A program made the translations under genes and the position numbers. From the NCBI GenBank assembly GCA_028023455.1, contig JAQFVV010000949.1, positions 62,001-126,000 on the forward strand: DNA of 64,000 bases, given 5' to 3'. The notes below the pieces were generated by a model that was not told the origin of the DNA, made no database searches, and saw only the letters and a program-made list of their open reading frames with translations. This document shows positions 23,691-35,815 of this stretch, in pieces (within the stretch, counting starts at the first letter, position 1; each line of letters opens with the position of its first letter). The stretch is from Epiperipatus broadwayi (lineage: Eukaryota; Onychophora; Udeonychophora; Euonychophora; Peripatidae).

Positions 23691-24399
23691 GATTATGCTT
23701 GAATTGTAATGATAATGATAAACTTATTTTTTAAGAGTATTGGAAGTTGCAGTATAGGATGGTTATACCAGTCTTGTATAGTCTCTGGACAATGAAGAGG
23801 ACACTAGTTACATTTTGACTTTTCAGATTAAATATATTATTATGAAATAAAATTGCTGTAACTAATGATTAAAAGAATTTGCACTAACAGATATGTATTC
23901 TGTATTTAATTTTGTTAATGGAATTTATGTACTTATCAAACCCCTGCATCTTGGACTGATCTGGTGTTGGATTTATGAATAAAGATATAATTCCTATTTT
24001 TTACTATTAGTAATAATATTTTCTCTCATACTTAAAAGCACTCTGATGTGAAATTAAATGCAAAACATTGATAGAATAAAAGGAGTAAACAAAAAATGGT
24101 AATTTTATTATTGTTATTACTGCTATTTGAGATGTTTTATTGATATGAAATGTAAATATTTATAATACCCTGTATAGATATTAAGCATCATTATTATTTA
24201 ATATTTGTTTTAACAATATATTAGTTTTTTAAAAAAATAAGTTATGAATAAACAAGTATATTGTTTAAGTATAATTTCGCAAAATCATTAAATCTAGAAG
24301 GGTAGAGAAAGGGCAAATTAATATATTCCACCTTTATATGAAATAGTCAATTTTTAATATTTTGTTTTGTTTTTATAAAAAGTGTGAGTACTGGAATGT
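23691..24399. other. A+T-rich DNA, possibly upstream LINE remnant
   Basis: The minus-strand DNA just upstream of the endonuclease relic could include more of it (23690-23800), but I cannot align it. The rest shows nothing recognisable. Confidence 0.3.
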
Positions 24400-24478
24400 A
24401 AACAGCAGAATTGGAATATGATTCATTGACCTTGAATTCCAGAACCTGCCACTTTACCACTGCACCAAACCACATTCA
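24400..24478 (-). mobile_element. tRNA-derived SINE head (candidate)
   Basis: On the minus strand there is a perfect pol III A-box, TGGTGCAGTGG (24468-24458), followed by a B-box-like GGTCAATGAATC (24431-24420). The spacing suits a tRNA-derived promoter. The arms do not fold into a clean tRNA, so a decayed SINE head is more likely than a gene. It is a different family from the other SINE pieces here. Confidence 0.45.
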
Positions 24479-25073
24479 GCATTAGTAAATAAAAATAAGG
24501 AGGCCATTATAGTAAGCAGGACCAAATTTTATATTTATATCTATTTTTTTAATTTTGTAAATAATCCTTCATGTTTATAAAAAAAAAAAAAAACAATGAA
24601 CTCACTGGATTATATTGGACCGGATTAACTTGAATGTATTTGTAAATATTACATATAATTATATAATGTAAGCATTATTATTGAACAAACAAAAACCGAA
24701 AACATTTCTCTATTTTTCCATTTGAGCAATGATTGGAAAACCACTAAATTTAATTTACACCCTTGTATTAATGTTGCAAATTAAATACAAACTCCCATTG
24801 GTTTGGTTTGTACTATCTTTCTGTCAAAAAGTAAAATGACAATGATGGCTTATGATTAAGGTTAGAATTTTAATTCCAATATTAGGAAATAATATTGAAT
24901 GTTTGAAATTTATTGATTATTAACTTAACTACAAAAAGAAAAAGTTTCAATTGTAATGGAAAACTATGTTGATATAATGATTTAGTTTTAAGTAATGTCT
25001 TATTACCTATAATTTACTGTTAAAATAATTACTCATAACTTGTCAGCTGTTGTTAATCAATTACTCATTTCTT
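24479..25073. other. A+T-rich DNA without a recognised feature
   Basis: A poly-A run lies near 24580. I see no element. Sequence homology to the 53.7-54.3 kb region appears to stop here. Confidence 0.4.
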
Positions 25074-25075
25074 AT

Positions 25076-25170
25076 TGAAGCAGTCAATCTTAGCCCAAGA
25101 TTGAGCTTCATGGTTCTACTCACTCACCAATTGCTAACCTAAATTCAAGCCCTACCTTCCATCCTGCTCT
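25076..25170 (-). mobile_element. SINE-like piece, family S2, copy 1
   Basis: The minus strand carries GGGCTTGAATTTAGGTTAG, which resembles a pol III B-box (GGTTCGAATCC), then ATGAAGCTCAATCTTGGGCT and GATTGACTGCTTCAAT. The same order occurs on the plus strand at 53636-53715. It lies at the outer edge of duplication copy A. I see no clear A-box. Confidence 0.45.
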
Positions 25171-25307
25171 TCTATTTATGTATGTATAGTTTGTATATAT
25201 ATTTCTGAGAAGCATACCTAAAAATTATAAATTGTAACTTTTCAATCACATTTTTGTATTATTATTAATTGTTTTCTATATTAAAGTACATAGGTATGGT
25301 TCAGGTG

Positions 25308-25308
<1 letters not shown>

Positions 25309-25397
<89 letters not shown>
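25309..25397. repeat. (TA)n microsatellite, ~44 units
   Basis: An uninterrupted 89-bp TA run, the longest in the window. It marks the left border of the insertion that splits duplication copy A. The matching place in copy B (about 53458-53472) has only a short TA run. Confidence 0.97.
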
Positions 25398-25399
<2 letters not shown>

Positions 25400-26952
25400 A
25401 AACAGAAACTCTTTCATTGTGTATTAAGATTTGTTTTACTCTCCCCCCTAAAAAAATAGGCAGATGTATATGAAAGAAGTTGATCTTATTTTTTTAAGAA
25501 AAATAAAGCAAAAAGTTTAAAGTTAAAAGAAAATCATTATTTTCTATAATTGAGAAAAAAAAAGATAAACCAACATTATTGATTTTATAATTTTAAATTA
25601 TGATATAAATACACCTCTAAGTATTTACTTAAAGCTGGCATATATTAAAAATAGTACATTTTAATTTTTGAAATGATGCTGTTGTACAAAATATAATATT
25701 CACTTGAGGCAAAGTTATTAAATTGAAAAACATGGTTTAATCCTCGTGATTCCTTATCTGTCCTGCTAAAAGTAGTGGGCCAATCCTTAAGAAGAGAAAA
25801 GCACTCAGGCTTAAATGAAAGCTGTATAACAAATCAGATATAGTGGGAGTGCTGCTCAATCAATCCTGAGATCAGGGTATAAAAAGTTGAGTTTGAAGTT
25901 CAGAGCAGATTTTTTTAAAAAGATTTTTTAAAGGATTTTTTAAAAGGAGTTAAAAAGTTAAGAAAAGTGAAGGAGATAAAAAGTTAAAATGTTTTATCTA
26001 AGTGTTGCTTAACTGTAGTTGACAAGTGATTTTAGTCACCTTGGAATATAATATTTACAGCCACACTGCTAATGATGAAAAAAGAAAATATTAATAAAGA
26101 AATCATAAGAATGGAAGGCTAATCATAATAGCTTTCTCTCTTTGTCCACAGCCATGAACCTCCAAGACTTGCCTGAGTGAACATTATGGAAAGTAAATAA
26201 TGCCATTCAACTGAAATAAATTGACCTTTTTTTGAAATGCAGTAGTAATCTGAAGTGAAGGAACAAACTAGATAAAATGAAGGTAATAGTTTTATGAAAT
26301 ATTTAATACTTATATGTGTTTATAAAAACAAAAAAAATGTCTTTCTTAAAATAAATTATGAATAATTATAAATATGTAAATGTCTTTAATATCTATAATC
26401 AAAAGGCCTTTTTAATAAGTTAAATCATAAATGATTAACTTCTTATATGCAGATACATCTGAATTAGAATAAAATAAAAATGAATACTTATCACTATTTA
26501 TATTGCTGATATACAAATAAGTATACCTGGAAGAATTAGAAATGCTAAGCTATTACATATAACTATAACTAACTAAATTATAATAATGTGTTTATAACCC
26601 AGATATATTAGAAAATATACAAAATGAATGTATTTAGTAAATTTATACTATATTATGAATAAATTCAAACATTTAAATATGAATTAGTATGTCAATAAAA
26701 GTTAATGGTTATATGTGTATAATGAACCACATACTTAAATAAGTTGAAAGATTAAGAAAAAAAATTTTTTAAATTTTATTTATTATTTGAAAACTCTGAG
26801 AAAAGGAATATAAACATGGAATTAAAACATGTTATATATACGAGTTGAGAAGCAAGAATACCAAAACATGTGTCATGGTTAAATGTACAATGATAAACCT
26901 GGAGTTATTGATGTGTATAGGTTATATATATGTCTTATGAAATTGGAAATAG

Positions 26953-27210
26953 CAAATAAATGCATTTGCAAGATGAATTGATATCTGGACAGATAGAAAT
27001 ACATACACTTATATTTTACTTGAATAACCAATGGATATAAATGTGAATTAATGACAAATCTGGATAAGAATATGTGAATACCAAATAAATGCATTTGCAA
27101 GATGAATTGATATCTGGACAGATGGAAATACATACACTTATATTTTACCTGAATAACCAATGGATATAAATGTGAATTAATGACAAACCCGGAATTGCTT
27201 ACATTACCTG
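26953..27210. repeat. 129-bp tandem duplication
   Basis: CAAATAAATGCATTTGCAAG occurs at 26953 and 27082. The units are almost identical up to ~27181, including GAATTGATATCTGGACAGAT and CCAATGGATATAAATGTGAA. The minus-strand frame at 26879-27160 is simply this repeat read twice. Confidence 0.9.
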
Positions 27211-27580
27211 TTTATCTACTTATGATAAATTTAAAAATAATGAAGTACTATATGAATTACAAATGCTTACATGCATATTGATTGTGTATGAATAAAATAA
27301 TTAAACTTATGCACATAAATACACATTTATACTTGACAGGATTATGAATAGTCCACAAACCCAGAATTGCTTACATTACCTGTTTACTTACCTGTGATAA
27401 ATTTAAAAATAATGAAGTACTATATGAATTACAAATGCTTACATGCATATTAATTGTGTATGAATAAAATAATGAGACTTATGCGTATAAATACACATCC
27501 ATATTTGATTGAATTATAGAAGCTTCACAAATCTGGAATTGCTCATCTTACCTATTTACCTACCTAAAAGGGATATACAG
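27192..27580. repeat. 172-bp tandem repeat, two full and one partial unit
   Basis: GAATTGCT(T/C)A starts at 27192, 27364 and 27536, exactly 172 bp apart. Shared blocks include GATAAATTTAAAAATAATGA and CTATATGAATTACAAATGCT. The third unit fades after ~40 bp. It follows directly on the 129-bp duplication, so two different unit lengths adjoin. Confidence 0.9.
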
Positions 27581-27814
27581 ATATGGAGCAAATAGTTAAA
27601 AATATTCATGCAGTAATGGTAGATGTCTACTTGATATAAGATCATTTGAATTCTTCACCCAAGATAAATTAAAATGAGCCTTCATTTGAAATGAAGGATG
27701 AACTTTTATTGGAATGACTTATCAATATCATTGTTAATAAAACTGTTGTTACTTAAAATTAATTTTAGTTGTTCAGTTCCATTTTTTCTTTGTATCACTT
27801 GTTAATCATTGCAA

Positions 27815-28060
27815 GAATTTCATGCCTCCTGAGCTATGTCTGGCATAACTAGACCTAGATAAGTCAGGTTGTAGTGAGATGGAACTCTAGTGGTGCCGTT
27901 TGGGAAACCAAACACAGAAATTTCTAAGTGCTTCCAGTCTCTATGGTGCTGCATCCTCTGATGAGCAGGAAATATTGTTGTAGGGAGGGTGTGACATCTG
28001 TATTGGGGAAAGCCAATTGATGGTTCCTTCCTACAATATGCTCATCAGGAAATTGTTACA
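27815..28060. repeat. G+C-richer block with internal inverted repeat
   Basis: This block is clearly less A+T-rich than its surroundings. GATGAGCAGGAAATATTGTTGTAGG at 27960-27984 is partly complementary to CCTACAATATGCTCATCAGG (28032-28051), giving an imperfect stem with a ~50-bp loop. The family is not identified. It could be the end of a DNA element lying inside the 2.7-kb insertion. Confidence 0.5.
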
Positions 28061-28234
28061 ACCAAGGTAATAAAGGGGTTGTATGGGGATCCGGTTACAA
28101 TATATATATTACAGGAGCATATATATATATTAACAAAATATTAACATAAATCTTTTATCCTTTGTTTATAAAACTTTTTATTTTTTTTTTTATTTTTTTT
28201 TTAAATTGTATATTTCTGCAAAATCCAAGATGGA

Positions 28235-28449
28235 AGATGCAACGTTAATTGTCCAAAAGTAATTAAATGGGTGGAAACATAATATTGTTTCCGTTTTGGG
28301 AAAGAATCTTTAATTAAAGTTTTACTAAAAATAAAATGGGGAATAAAACTAATGGATTGCACTTTTGTTATAAACTGTTTTGTTAAATCCATTTAATCTA
28401 GAAATAGATTTGAATACATTTTGGAACATTATCTCATGATTGCATCTCC
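28235..28449. mobile_element. ~215-bp MITE with AGATGCAA ends (copy in A)
   Basis: It starts AGATGCAACGTTA and ends with the complement of GGAGATGCAATCATGAGATA. A second copy in the opposite orientation at 53159-53338 has the matching end AGATGCAACGTTAGATAATA. Because both lie at the same place in duplications A and B, the insertion predates the duplication. Confidence 0.6.
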
Positions 28450-30884
28450 AAGAACAATGGACAAAGAAAACATAGCATTTCTTTGAGATTGTAGATTATG
28501 TTTTGGGCTAGTGATTAAAATTAAAAGCATTCCACAAATACCTGAGCTGGATATACAACTGGCTGATTTTGAACACCAAAAAAAGAATTACTGCTGAGAG
28601 AACTGTGTTGTCACTATACTCCATGCTACTCTGGAATTTAAGATGATGAATGAGTAGAAAGCCAGTCACCCTTCCCAATTCTTGTGGGTTGTCTCCCACT
28701 ATGGTACCATCTTGTTGCTGCCCTGAAATGAAGGAAAATCCTGAAATGAGAACTCTGGAATGCTGAATAGAAACTTGCTGTCACCAAAAAAGAACTTCCA
28801 TGGATCCCTTAACTGCTGTGCATGAGGCGGATTGTTATAATGGACTTTTAACATTGTGCAAGGTACCTATTTTTATGCTTCCATTTGAAACAAAATCTAG
28901 CCTAATTAATTTCAAACTCTACTATCAAGATTTCTTTATGAATTATTTAACTTTGTATATTTCTATTACAGAAAAATGTAATTTGCTCTCAAATAATTTC
29001 TATAAATATAATTCTCATATGCTCTGACTTTCTAACTTTGGTGCAGTCATTTATTTATATGCATTCATTATTTAATTGTGTATTTTTCTTTATTATTATT
29101 ATTATTAATATGTCAATCTAAAGCAACCTGGTGAGCTTAATTTCTAAAATCCTTTTTTTTTCTCTTTTTAATTAAACCTCCATGGATTGAGGTTATTAGC
29201 ATCCCCTCAGAACATAATGTATTATTAGTCAATATGCTCACCAGATTGTTTTCACAAGTTAACATTTTATTTTGGGTTTTATGTAATAAATTGTTTTTCT
29301 CTTCACCAATAAAAATTGTAATTATAAATATGCAATTTTTTTCGTATGCGTTAGTGAAGCTGTAATTATACTGTAATGGGTTTTAGTATAAAATTGTTAT
29401 TTATGTAACTCCAAATTTGGGTAACTCAATCACTGAGTCTAATTAACGCTATGAAATATTTTAAAATGTTATTTAATCAGTTTTGAAAGAGTGACCTATT
29501 ATTTGTTTGTCTATATAATTGCTAGTTTTTACTTTATTTTTCATACTCTTAAAATATCAAATACTTAAATATCCCAGTTATTATAAAATCCATGAAGGTG
29601 GGATTGAATCATTTTAAATAGCAGAAAAGGAGGCGGGTAAATTTTAATGTTTCTTTTACTAAATGAAATCGTCTCTACACATATATTATTATGGCATAGC
29701 ATATTATTTGTATAAATTATAGCATTAAAATGAGGATCATTTATAGCAGTAAATACTATTTCATGTCATTAGAGACATTTCTCTGTACTGCATTACTGAC
29801 ATTTGGCCGCCTTTCATGGTTATATATATACATGCTTCTAATCTGTGGGTTGCAACAGGATCGAATCCATGGATTTCTCTTCATGTCTGACCCATGTATA
29901 GTTGATTATTCTGGGACCTTCTCCCTATAAAAGGGCCTCTGTGCATCAGTGAATCAAGTATGTCTGGCCCATGCCATGCCCAACCATATTTCTGTAAGCC
30001 CTGCTATAAAAAGGGGTCTTAGACTTTATTTTTGTCCAGAAGAATGACCTTATTTTTTTATTTCTCTGTCATCATGTCAGTACAACCACTTCTTAGTTTA
30101 TTATTACTTCCTGCTTCATGACCTAGTTTTAATGTTGTAATATTAAAATTGTCCTCTGCTCCAATATGTATATATAAATTTTGAATATTACTAGCATCCT
30201 TAGTCTTATTATACAATCCCACCATGGTAATTTGTTATTTCTGTATTTTTAGAGTATATGTCTTTGGGAAAATAAAGAGTTCTTTCTTTTAAATGTTAAT
30301 TAGAAGAACTGTCGATAAATATTTTGTCATATAATCAAATATAATTTTCAAATGTCTTTTTATTCATTTTCATGATTGCAATGGCATGAAAATAGTTTTA
30401 TTATATATGTAATGAATCTGAGAACACTCCTCCATGAAATTATGTTGGTCACCACATTTCACATCTGTAGATAAAAGCGTTAATAGCAATATTATGTAAT
30501 CTTTATAATAAATGATTGGCATCTTAATACCATACCCACTAAAGATGTATGTTCATTTATATATATTATTTAGTCAATAAATGAACATATGAGAACTGTT
30601 GGTGTGAATTCCAGTATGTAATTATTTACCATTTGGTAAACTGTTCATTTATGCACATAATAATGTATATAATTAATTTATCATATTATTAAACCATTTT
30701 TATTGTCTAACTTATTTCAGTTGTTCGAATTACCCTTTTCTACACTTCCACATGTCCAACCATGCTTATGCCTTCCTATAAAATTTATGATGGGTTTAAA
30801 CCCTTGGTTAATAATTTAAATATATGCAAGTCTCATTTGTCATCTCCACTCTGCTAGTGGGCCAGACTTAAGAATAAATTGTTG

Positions 30885-31062
30885 TGTGTCATCATTATAT
30901 GTTATTCATGAGGTGTTTGATCTGAGTCTTAGGTAGTGGGTTTGAATCCAGGTTGGTCCCTGACACAAATCTCAGGCTTGACTGGGTTTGGAGTACATTT
31001 TTTGAGTTCCAGCTCATGTTATATGGATCAACATGTTTTGACTGGTACATTACATAGTTTTA
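30885..31062 (+). mobile_element. SINE-like piece, family S1, copy 1
   Basis: A B-box-like GGGTTTGAATCC lies at 30938-30949. It is followed by a tail ending TTTTGACTGGTACA (~31037-31050). Copies are at 48152-48320 (minus) and 59569-59750 (minus), all sharing the B-box and the GACTGGTACA tail. A canonical A-box is not obvious. It is probably a tRNA-derived SINE. Confidence 0.55.
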
Positions 31063-31224
31063 ATTCTAATATGCAGACACAATTAAAATCCAATTCAGAT
31101 TAAATTTAATAAAAATAGTCCTATAATGTTTTATAATAATCTAATCCTCATTAAATTTTTATATATATGATTAAAAAAACTGGAATTAAATTATCTCTAT
31201 AAAATTCAATATTATCATTTTCAG

Positions 31225-34200
31225 TCAAGATGAAGATCTCTTTAAGTTTAATCCACTCTCTCCAAAACCTAGTCTTTTTTCTCTATAACAAATCAGCACA
31301 CTTTCTTATTTCACCCATCTCATGACCCATTTATTTTTTACAGTTTTTTTGTATACAAATTAGTGCTCATGTGTTATCACTGCTTCTAAAATTATATCCA
31401 TACCAGCTCTATTTCGATCTATGTTTTTCCGATGATATCAGTGATTCCTCTTTGTTCTCTCACCCATATAATTCATTTGATATCTTTTTTTGTACTCCTA
31501 ATATTTTTTTCCATACTTCATTAAATAGTTTGAAATATTTTTATTGTTTTTCTGTTAAATGTCCAAGTTGCATATCTATAAGTAAGAACTGATATTTCTA
31601 CCAAAAGCATTCCAATGAAGTTTAATTTTATGAAATATTTATAATTGCTAACTTCTAATTCATGATTATCAATCTTTAACTTCCTCTTTTTAGAAAATTC
31701 ATTGAATATTAGTTTTTTAGCATTTATTTTTAGTACTATTTTTTTTTCCTTTCATGTGATTACTTTTACAACATTTCTTAAAACTCTGAAGTATTATTTG
31801 TAAAAACAGCTATGTATTATGCAAAATTTAGATGATTCAAATAATCCAAAATATACTTCTTGTAAAGCTGCTGTTAAAAGTTTTTGAGACCTAGAATCAG
31901 CCCATTGTATACCCATCTGAGTGTTAATCTTCTTCATATCAACATGTAATCTAAATTACTGCTGTTGCATTTTGATAATTATTTTTCAGCATATTATATC
32001 TTAGGTCTATGTCTTCATGATCCAAAATTTTAGTCATTGTAGAAATGCTTATGAACCAATCAAATGCCTTTTCATAATCTAAATATTGACATCATAATGT
32101 CAACTCATATTCATTGGACCTTTCTATATCTTCTTTTAATATTTGGATGTAATCCACTGTGCTAAAACCACTTTTAAATCCAATTTGTTCTTTTAGTCAG
32201 TTAAAATTCAAATTTAACTATAGATGAATTATAATTATCTTAGTAAAGGTTTTGTAAAAACTAATAAAAGACTGATAGATATATAATTTCTAATGTCATT
32301 TTTATCATCTTTTTTAAATATCGATATTACAATATATTGAATTCTTCCTATCATTTGGTACATTTTTTTCATTTAGATATCTGGTATCATAACTTTGCCA
32401 AAAAACATCCTATTTTCTTCATTTGCTTCTTTTAAAATATCAATAATAATTTTATTATTTAACCACTAAATATAACATGATCACCATTTCTTATGTTTTT
32501 TCAAACTGTTAAAAACAAGCAAAACTCTATCTATAGTAGTGCCACTCAGTGTAAGCCAGAGTAATCAATGAATGCAAGAAGTTTGTGCATAAAATCCTTA
32601 TCTAGTGTTTTTAACAGCTTAAGCAAGCATAAGAAATGATGATCATGTGATGTTTAGTGGTTTAATGCTAATCCTGCCTAATAGGATAGTGGTGGCTATG
32701 GTTATTAAAGAACCAAGATACCAAAATATATGGGTGCTGAACTGAGTTCAGATCTATATGACTATAAGCTAATGAGCTTAGATTGAAATTATTATTATGT
32801 TTTTAATTTTAGACTCATAGTTTTATAGTTAAGTAGAGATAAAAGGTAGCTGCTGGGGGGTTACATTAGATCCTAAGATCTAGGTGCAGTGTTCTCAGAT
32901 CCAAGGCTCTATACTGATGAAAGCCACAGGCTAGAAACTAGTCTGGGGATATTGGATGAGTAGGCACTACATAGGGATTTTATGCACAAACCTTCTTGCA
33001 TTCGTTGATTACTCTGGCTTGCATTGAGTGGCACTAATGCATGGAGAGTTTTACCCATTTTTAATTCTATCATTTCTTGTAGTTTTTCCCTTCTTCATAG
33101 ATTAAATTGCATGTTTATTAAAAATCTGGTTATTTTAGAAAATTTAATAACTGGATACATTGTTTTTCTTATTCTCTATTGCTATATAATTTTTATGAAA
33201 CTTTTTCACAAATTTCATGATGTCATTTCTCTTTGTACTAATAGTTTTATTTTTTCCTCTTATTGCAGAAACAACTTTCTTTTCAATACCAATATTTCTA
33301 TTGAATTTTTGAGACTTATTTTCTTCTAAACTTCCTTATCAATTCATAATTATATTTTCTTATATTGTTTTTTTATTTTTTCCCATACCATTTTATAAAC
33401 TCTAGACATTTGATTCTTTGTAATGGATATTCTTAAAAAAAATTTCATATTCCTTCTTGATGCACTCTCTTGTCTCAACAGAAAATTTACTGGTAAATTG
33501 TTGTTTATTTTATACTAGCTATCTTTCTTTCTGTTCTTAATAGAGTATCAGTTATGTTCTTATTAATTATAGTCATGTCTTAATCATTTTCACCATATAT
33601 TAATAATTTAAAACTATTTGCAAGTTCTAATTTAAATTCATTGAAGTGGGTTTTAGAAATTAGGAATATCAACTATTAATGTCTTTCTTAATGGTTTTTA
33701 TCTCTAGTATTGCATTAAAATGTAATTTATTTCTCACTAATGATGATCAGTTTCTATGTTGAATCTATTAAGAAAATTACAGTTTTAAAATATATATTTT
33801 CTCTTAATTAAAGTATAAACCAATTCTACTCTATCTTCATTTGGATTCATCCATTTCCATTTAATATTATTTTCAAAGTAAGATTTTATAATAAAATGTC
33901 AATTTTTGAAAACCCCACAAAGCTATACCATCTTTCATTTCTTTCACCGTAGTAAATTTATTCACTCAATTAATTATCTTTCAATCATTTGCCAACTCTA
34001 ATATTAAAGTATCTCATGACAATTTTAAAATGTGATGTGATCAAAAGCATTTTATATACTTATCTAAAAATTCTCTGCTTTTTTATCACAATGAGAACTT
34101 GTTGGTGCATAAATATGAATCTATCTAAATTGGAAATCTTTCATTAAGTGGAATAACTATTTTTATCACTCAATCTGATATTCTATCAATCTTCATAATG

Positions 34201-34345
34201 TATACTTTCTATTTATAATAAATCTCCCTCCATTAATGCTTCGAATATTTGTGTATTTGTAGTAAAGTGCATGTCCACTTTTAAGTCTATTTATTTGCAT
34301 GTTAGTATATTGAGTATTGCAGAAATAATTGTAATGTTTTGTTTT
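31225..34345 (-). pseudogene. Degenerate RTE LINE copy 2 (EN-RT), interrupted by a foldback element
   Basis: On the minus strand, the far end (about 34345-34190) encodes RLKSGHALYYKYTNIRSING, an RTE endonuclease segment that also occurs in copy 3 (KSEHALYYKDTNIGSISG). Next come pieces equivalent to QVYAPTS and GDFNARVG near 34120-33990, and the pre-RT linker near 33530-33420. An FGIGRKCIFAIRKK-like block lies near 33300-33230. After the insertion at 32459-33070 the RT continues (KxIIDILKEA near 32450). The 3' end, TTTAATCCACTCTCTCCAAA on the plus strand at ~31239, is the complement of the family's last 60 bp. Many stops and indels are present and no catalytic frame survives. Confidence 0.75.
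32459..33070. mobile_element. Nested foldback element in RTE copy 2 (FB2-related)
   Basis: The outer arms AAAACTCTATCTATAGTAGT (32521) through ~32585 pair with 32975-33052. Landmarks are AGTGCCACTC / GAGTGGCACT and GCCAGAGTAATCAA and its complement. A second inverted pair lies partly inside: TAACCACTAAATATAACATG (32460) pairs with ~32628-32665. The interior CTAGAAACTAGTCTGGGGAT resembles the 7.5-8.1 kb palindrome. TA borders the GTGCCACTC ends. It separates RT motif 1 of the RTE from the rest. Confidence 0.75.
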
Positions 34346-35520
34346 ATTATTTGGTATTATATTTATATGTATATGTGTGTTATATAGTCTTACATAAAGC
34401 TCTAAAATCATATTCAGAAACTAATAGTTTAAATAAAAAGAAATATAATTCACTTGCTGAACAGTGTGAACTTGAAAGCAGAAATAAAGGAAGAATGATT
34501 TACTGTTGTCAATCATTTAGTGAACTTTTTTTATTATGTCTTTATCAAAATAAAACTGTATCCTACTTAATTCGATAACTGATTAGAAATTCTAAGAATT
34601 ATATAGACTAGATTATATGCATATCTGATATAATAATAGGTCATTTAGTAGCGAATGAAAATTAACAAAACTGTTCAAATTTAGAAAAAACGTATTCTAT
34701 TGATTTTAAAGAAAATATCAGAAACTGTTCAAATCTAATTGACGGAAAATTATTAGAAACTGGAAAAAAATATAAATTTGTTATTAAATATAATCAATCA
34801 GAGAGGGAGAAAGATGGAGAGAGAAAGATTAATTAAAAAAAAAAAGTAAATTTAAAATTATTATTGGTTCGCTTTTGAAAAGGATGTTTTTTACTTAAAA
34901 AACATTAAGATTATATATTTAATATTGTTTATATTTTTTTGTTTAAGAAGCATTTTTATAAATGCATATATATATTTTTCTAAGTGCATATACATATTGT
35001 AACCATCATCAATATAGAGTACATGAGAATAATGTTAAAATATCAAAAATAGAATTCGTCTCAACCTGAACATGAACCAAAGGAGTAAAACTCGGCTAGC
35101 ATGAATCAATAAATTTAAGGAAGGTCACACAACACCACCCACTACCGATTTTAATACTTATACTATATCAGCCTTAACCATTAACAAATAAAAATAATAA
35201 ATATAAATTAGAAACCGACTCTACTAACATGAATAAACGTAATCAGAGACTACAAGGCACTACCAATAATAAAACTATATTATATTATATCAGCCTTCTT
35301 TATCTATCATGGCTTATAAGTCATATTTACAAAACGGAATATTACAGACAAGTTTGACTAACGTATGCACGAGCAAATTTAAATAAAAATCACAAAGTGT
35401 ACGCCAAGATGATAACCTCCAATATTAAACATCGATTAAATTAACTTTAAGATCTAGAGTAAAAATATTACTATATAAATCTAGTTGCTGTATCACTAAG
35501 TAGTTAATAATCAAGTCTAT
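34346..35520. other. A+T-rich DNA; one isolated TATTGTAACC motif
   Basis: The motif CATATTGTAACCATC at ~34994-35008 resembles the ends of the two TA-sited insertions, but I could not find a partner end. Small purine-rich patches occur near 34800-34850. No gene is recognised. Confidence 0.35.
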
Positions 35521-35815
35521 GAAATGAATATGGAATTCAAATTATGGATTGGGTGATAAATGAATCAAGATGTAGACGATTGAATGGATGATGAAAGACT
35601 AATAATGAAAATGAATGAATTTGAGGAAAAGAAAAAGGAAATGTGTTAGAGTGATGAATAATTAAGGTGGTGATAGAATAAGGGTTATTGATGGATGAAT
35701 CAATTATGATAATGACTTAAGATGAAATCAGGATGAAAAATAAAAGAAAGAAAAATATGGATGAATTATGATAACAATGTTGGTGATAAAGAATGAGATC
35801 CTGACCTATAAAACA
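35521..35815. repeat. Purine-rich GATGAAT-type low-complexity tract
   Basis: The plus strand is strongly A/G-biased, with scattered GATGA, GAATGAAT and GATGATGAA words and no fixed period. It looks like a degenerate simple repeat. Confidence 0.5.

Larger units (their letters stand above)
25398..28101. mobile_element. 2.7-kb insertion in copy A, in a TA repeat
   Basis: This block is absent from copy B, where the flanks join at a TA run (53458-53472). Its left edge reads TATATATTGAAACAG and its right edge GGTTACAATATATATA, the complement of TATATATATTGTAACC. The ends are therefore weakly inverted and sit in TA repeats. The interior holds tandem repeats (26.95-27.58 kb) and a more G+C-rich block (27.8-28.06 kb). 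No transposase frame is visible, so this is a non-autonomous element or a composite. Confidence 0.55.
25074..31065 (+). repeat. Inverted duplication, copy A (core ~3.2 kb plus a 2.7-kb insertion)
   Basis: The segments 25074-25308 and 28100-31065 align in order with the reverse complement of 48155-53720. Anchors (A to B) are 25080-25165 to 53712-53636, TTAAAGTACATAGG at 25281 to its complement near 53480, and 28235-28449 to 53338-53159. They continue with AGCATTCC at 28531 to 53073, 28745-28800 to 52840-52785 and CTTAATTTCTAAAATC at 29136 to ~52510. The series ends with CATGAAGGTGG at ~29592 to 52155, 29690-30060 to 49575-49110, CAATCCCACCATGG at 30213 to ~48960 and 30880-31060 to 48320-48155. 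I see no long reading frame, so this is either an old segmental duplication or two copies of a long non-coding repeat. Confidence 0.85.

Noticed and set aside
26953-27580. CRISPR-like array
   Set aside because: The repeats are contiguous 129/172-bp units without short unique spacers, and the genome is eukaryotic.
28800-29027. Plus frame of 75 codons starting MDPLTAVHEADC
   Set aside because: It is in duplication copy A, but the frame is not kept at the matching place in copy B, so there is no sign of coding constraint.
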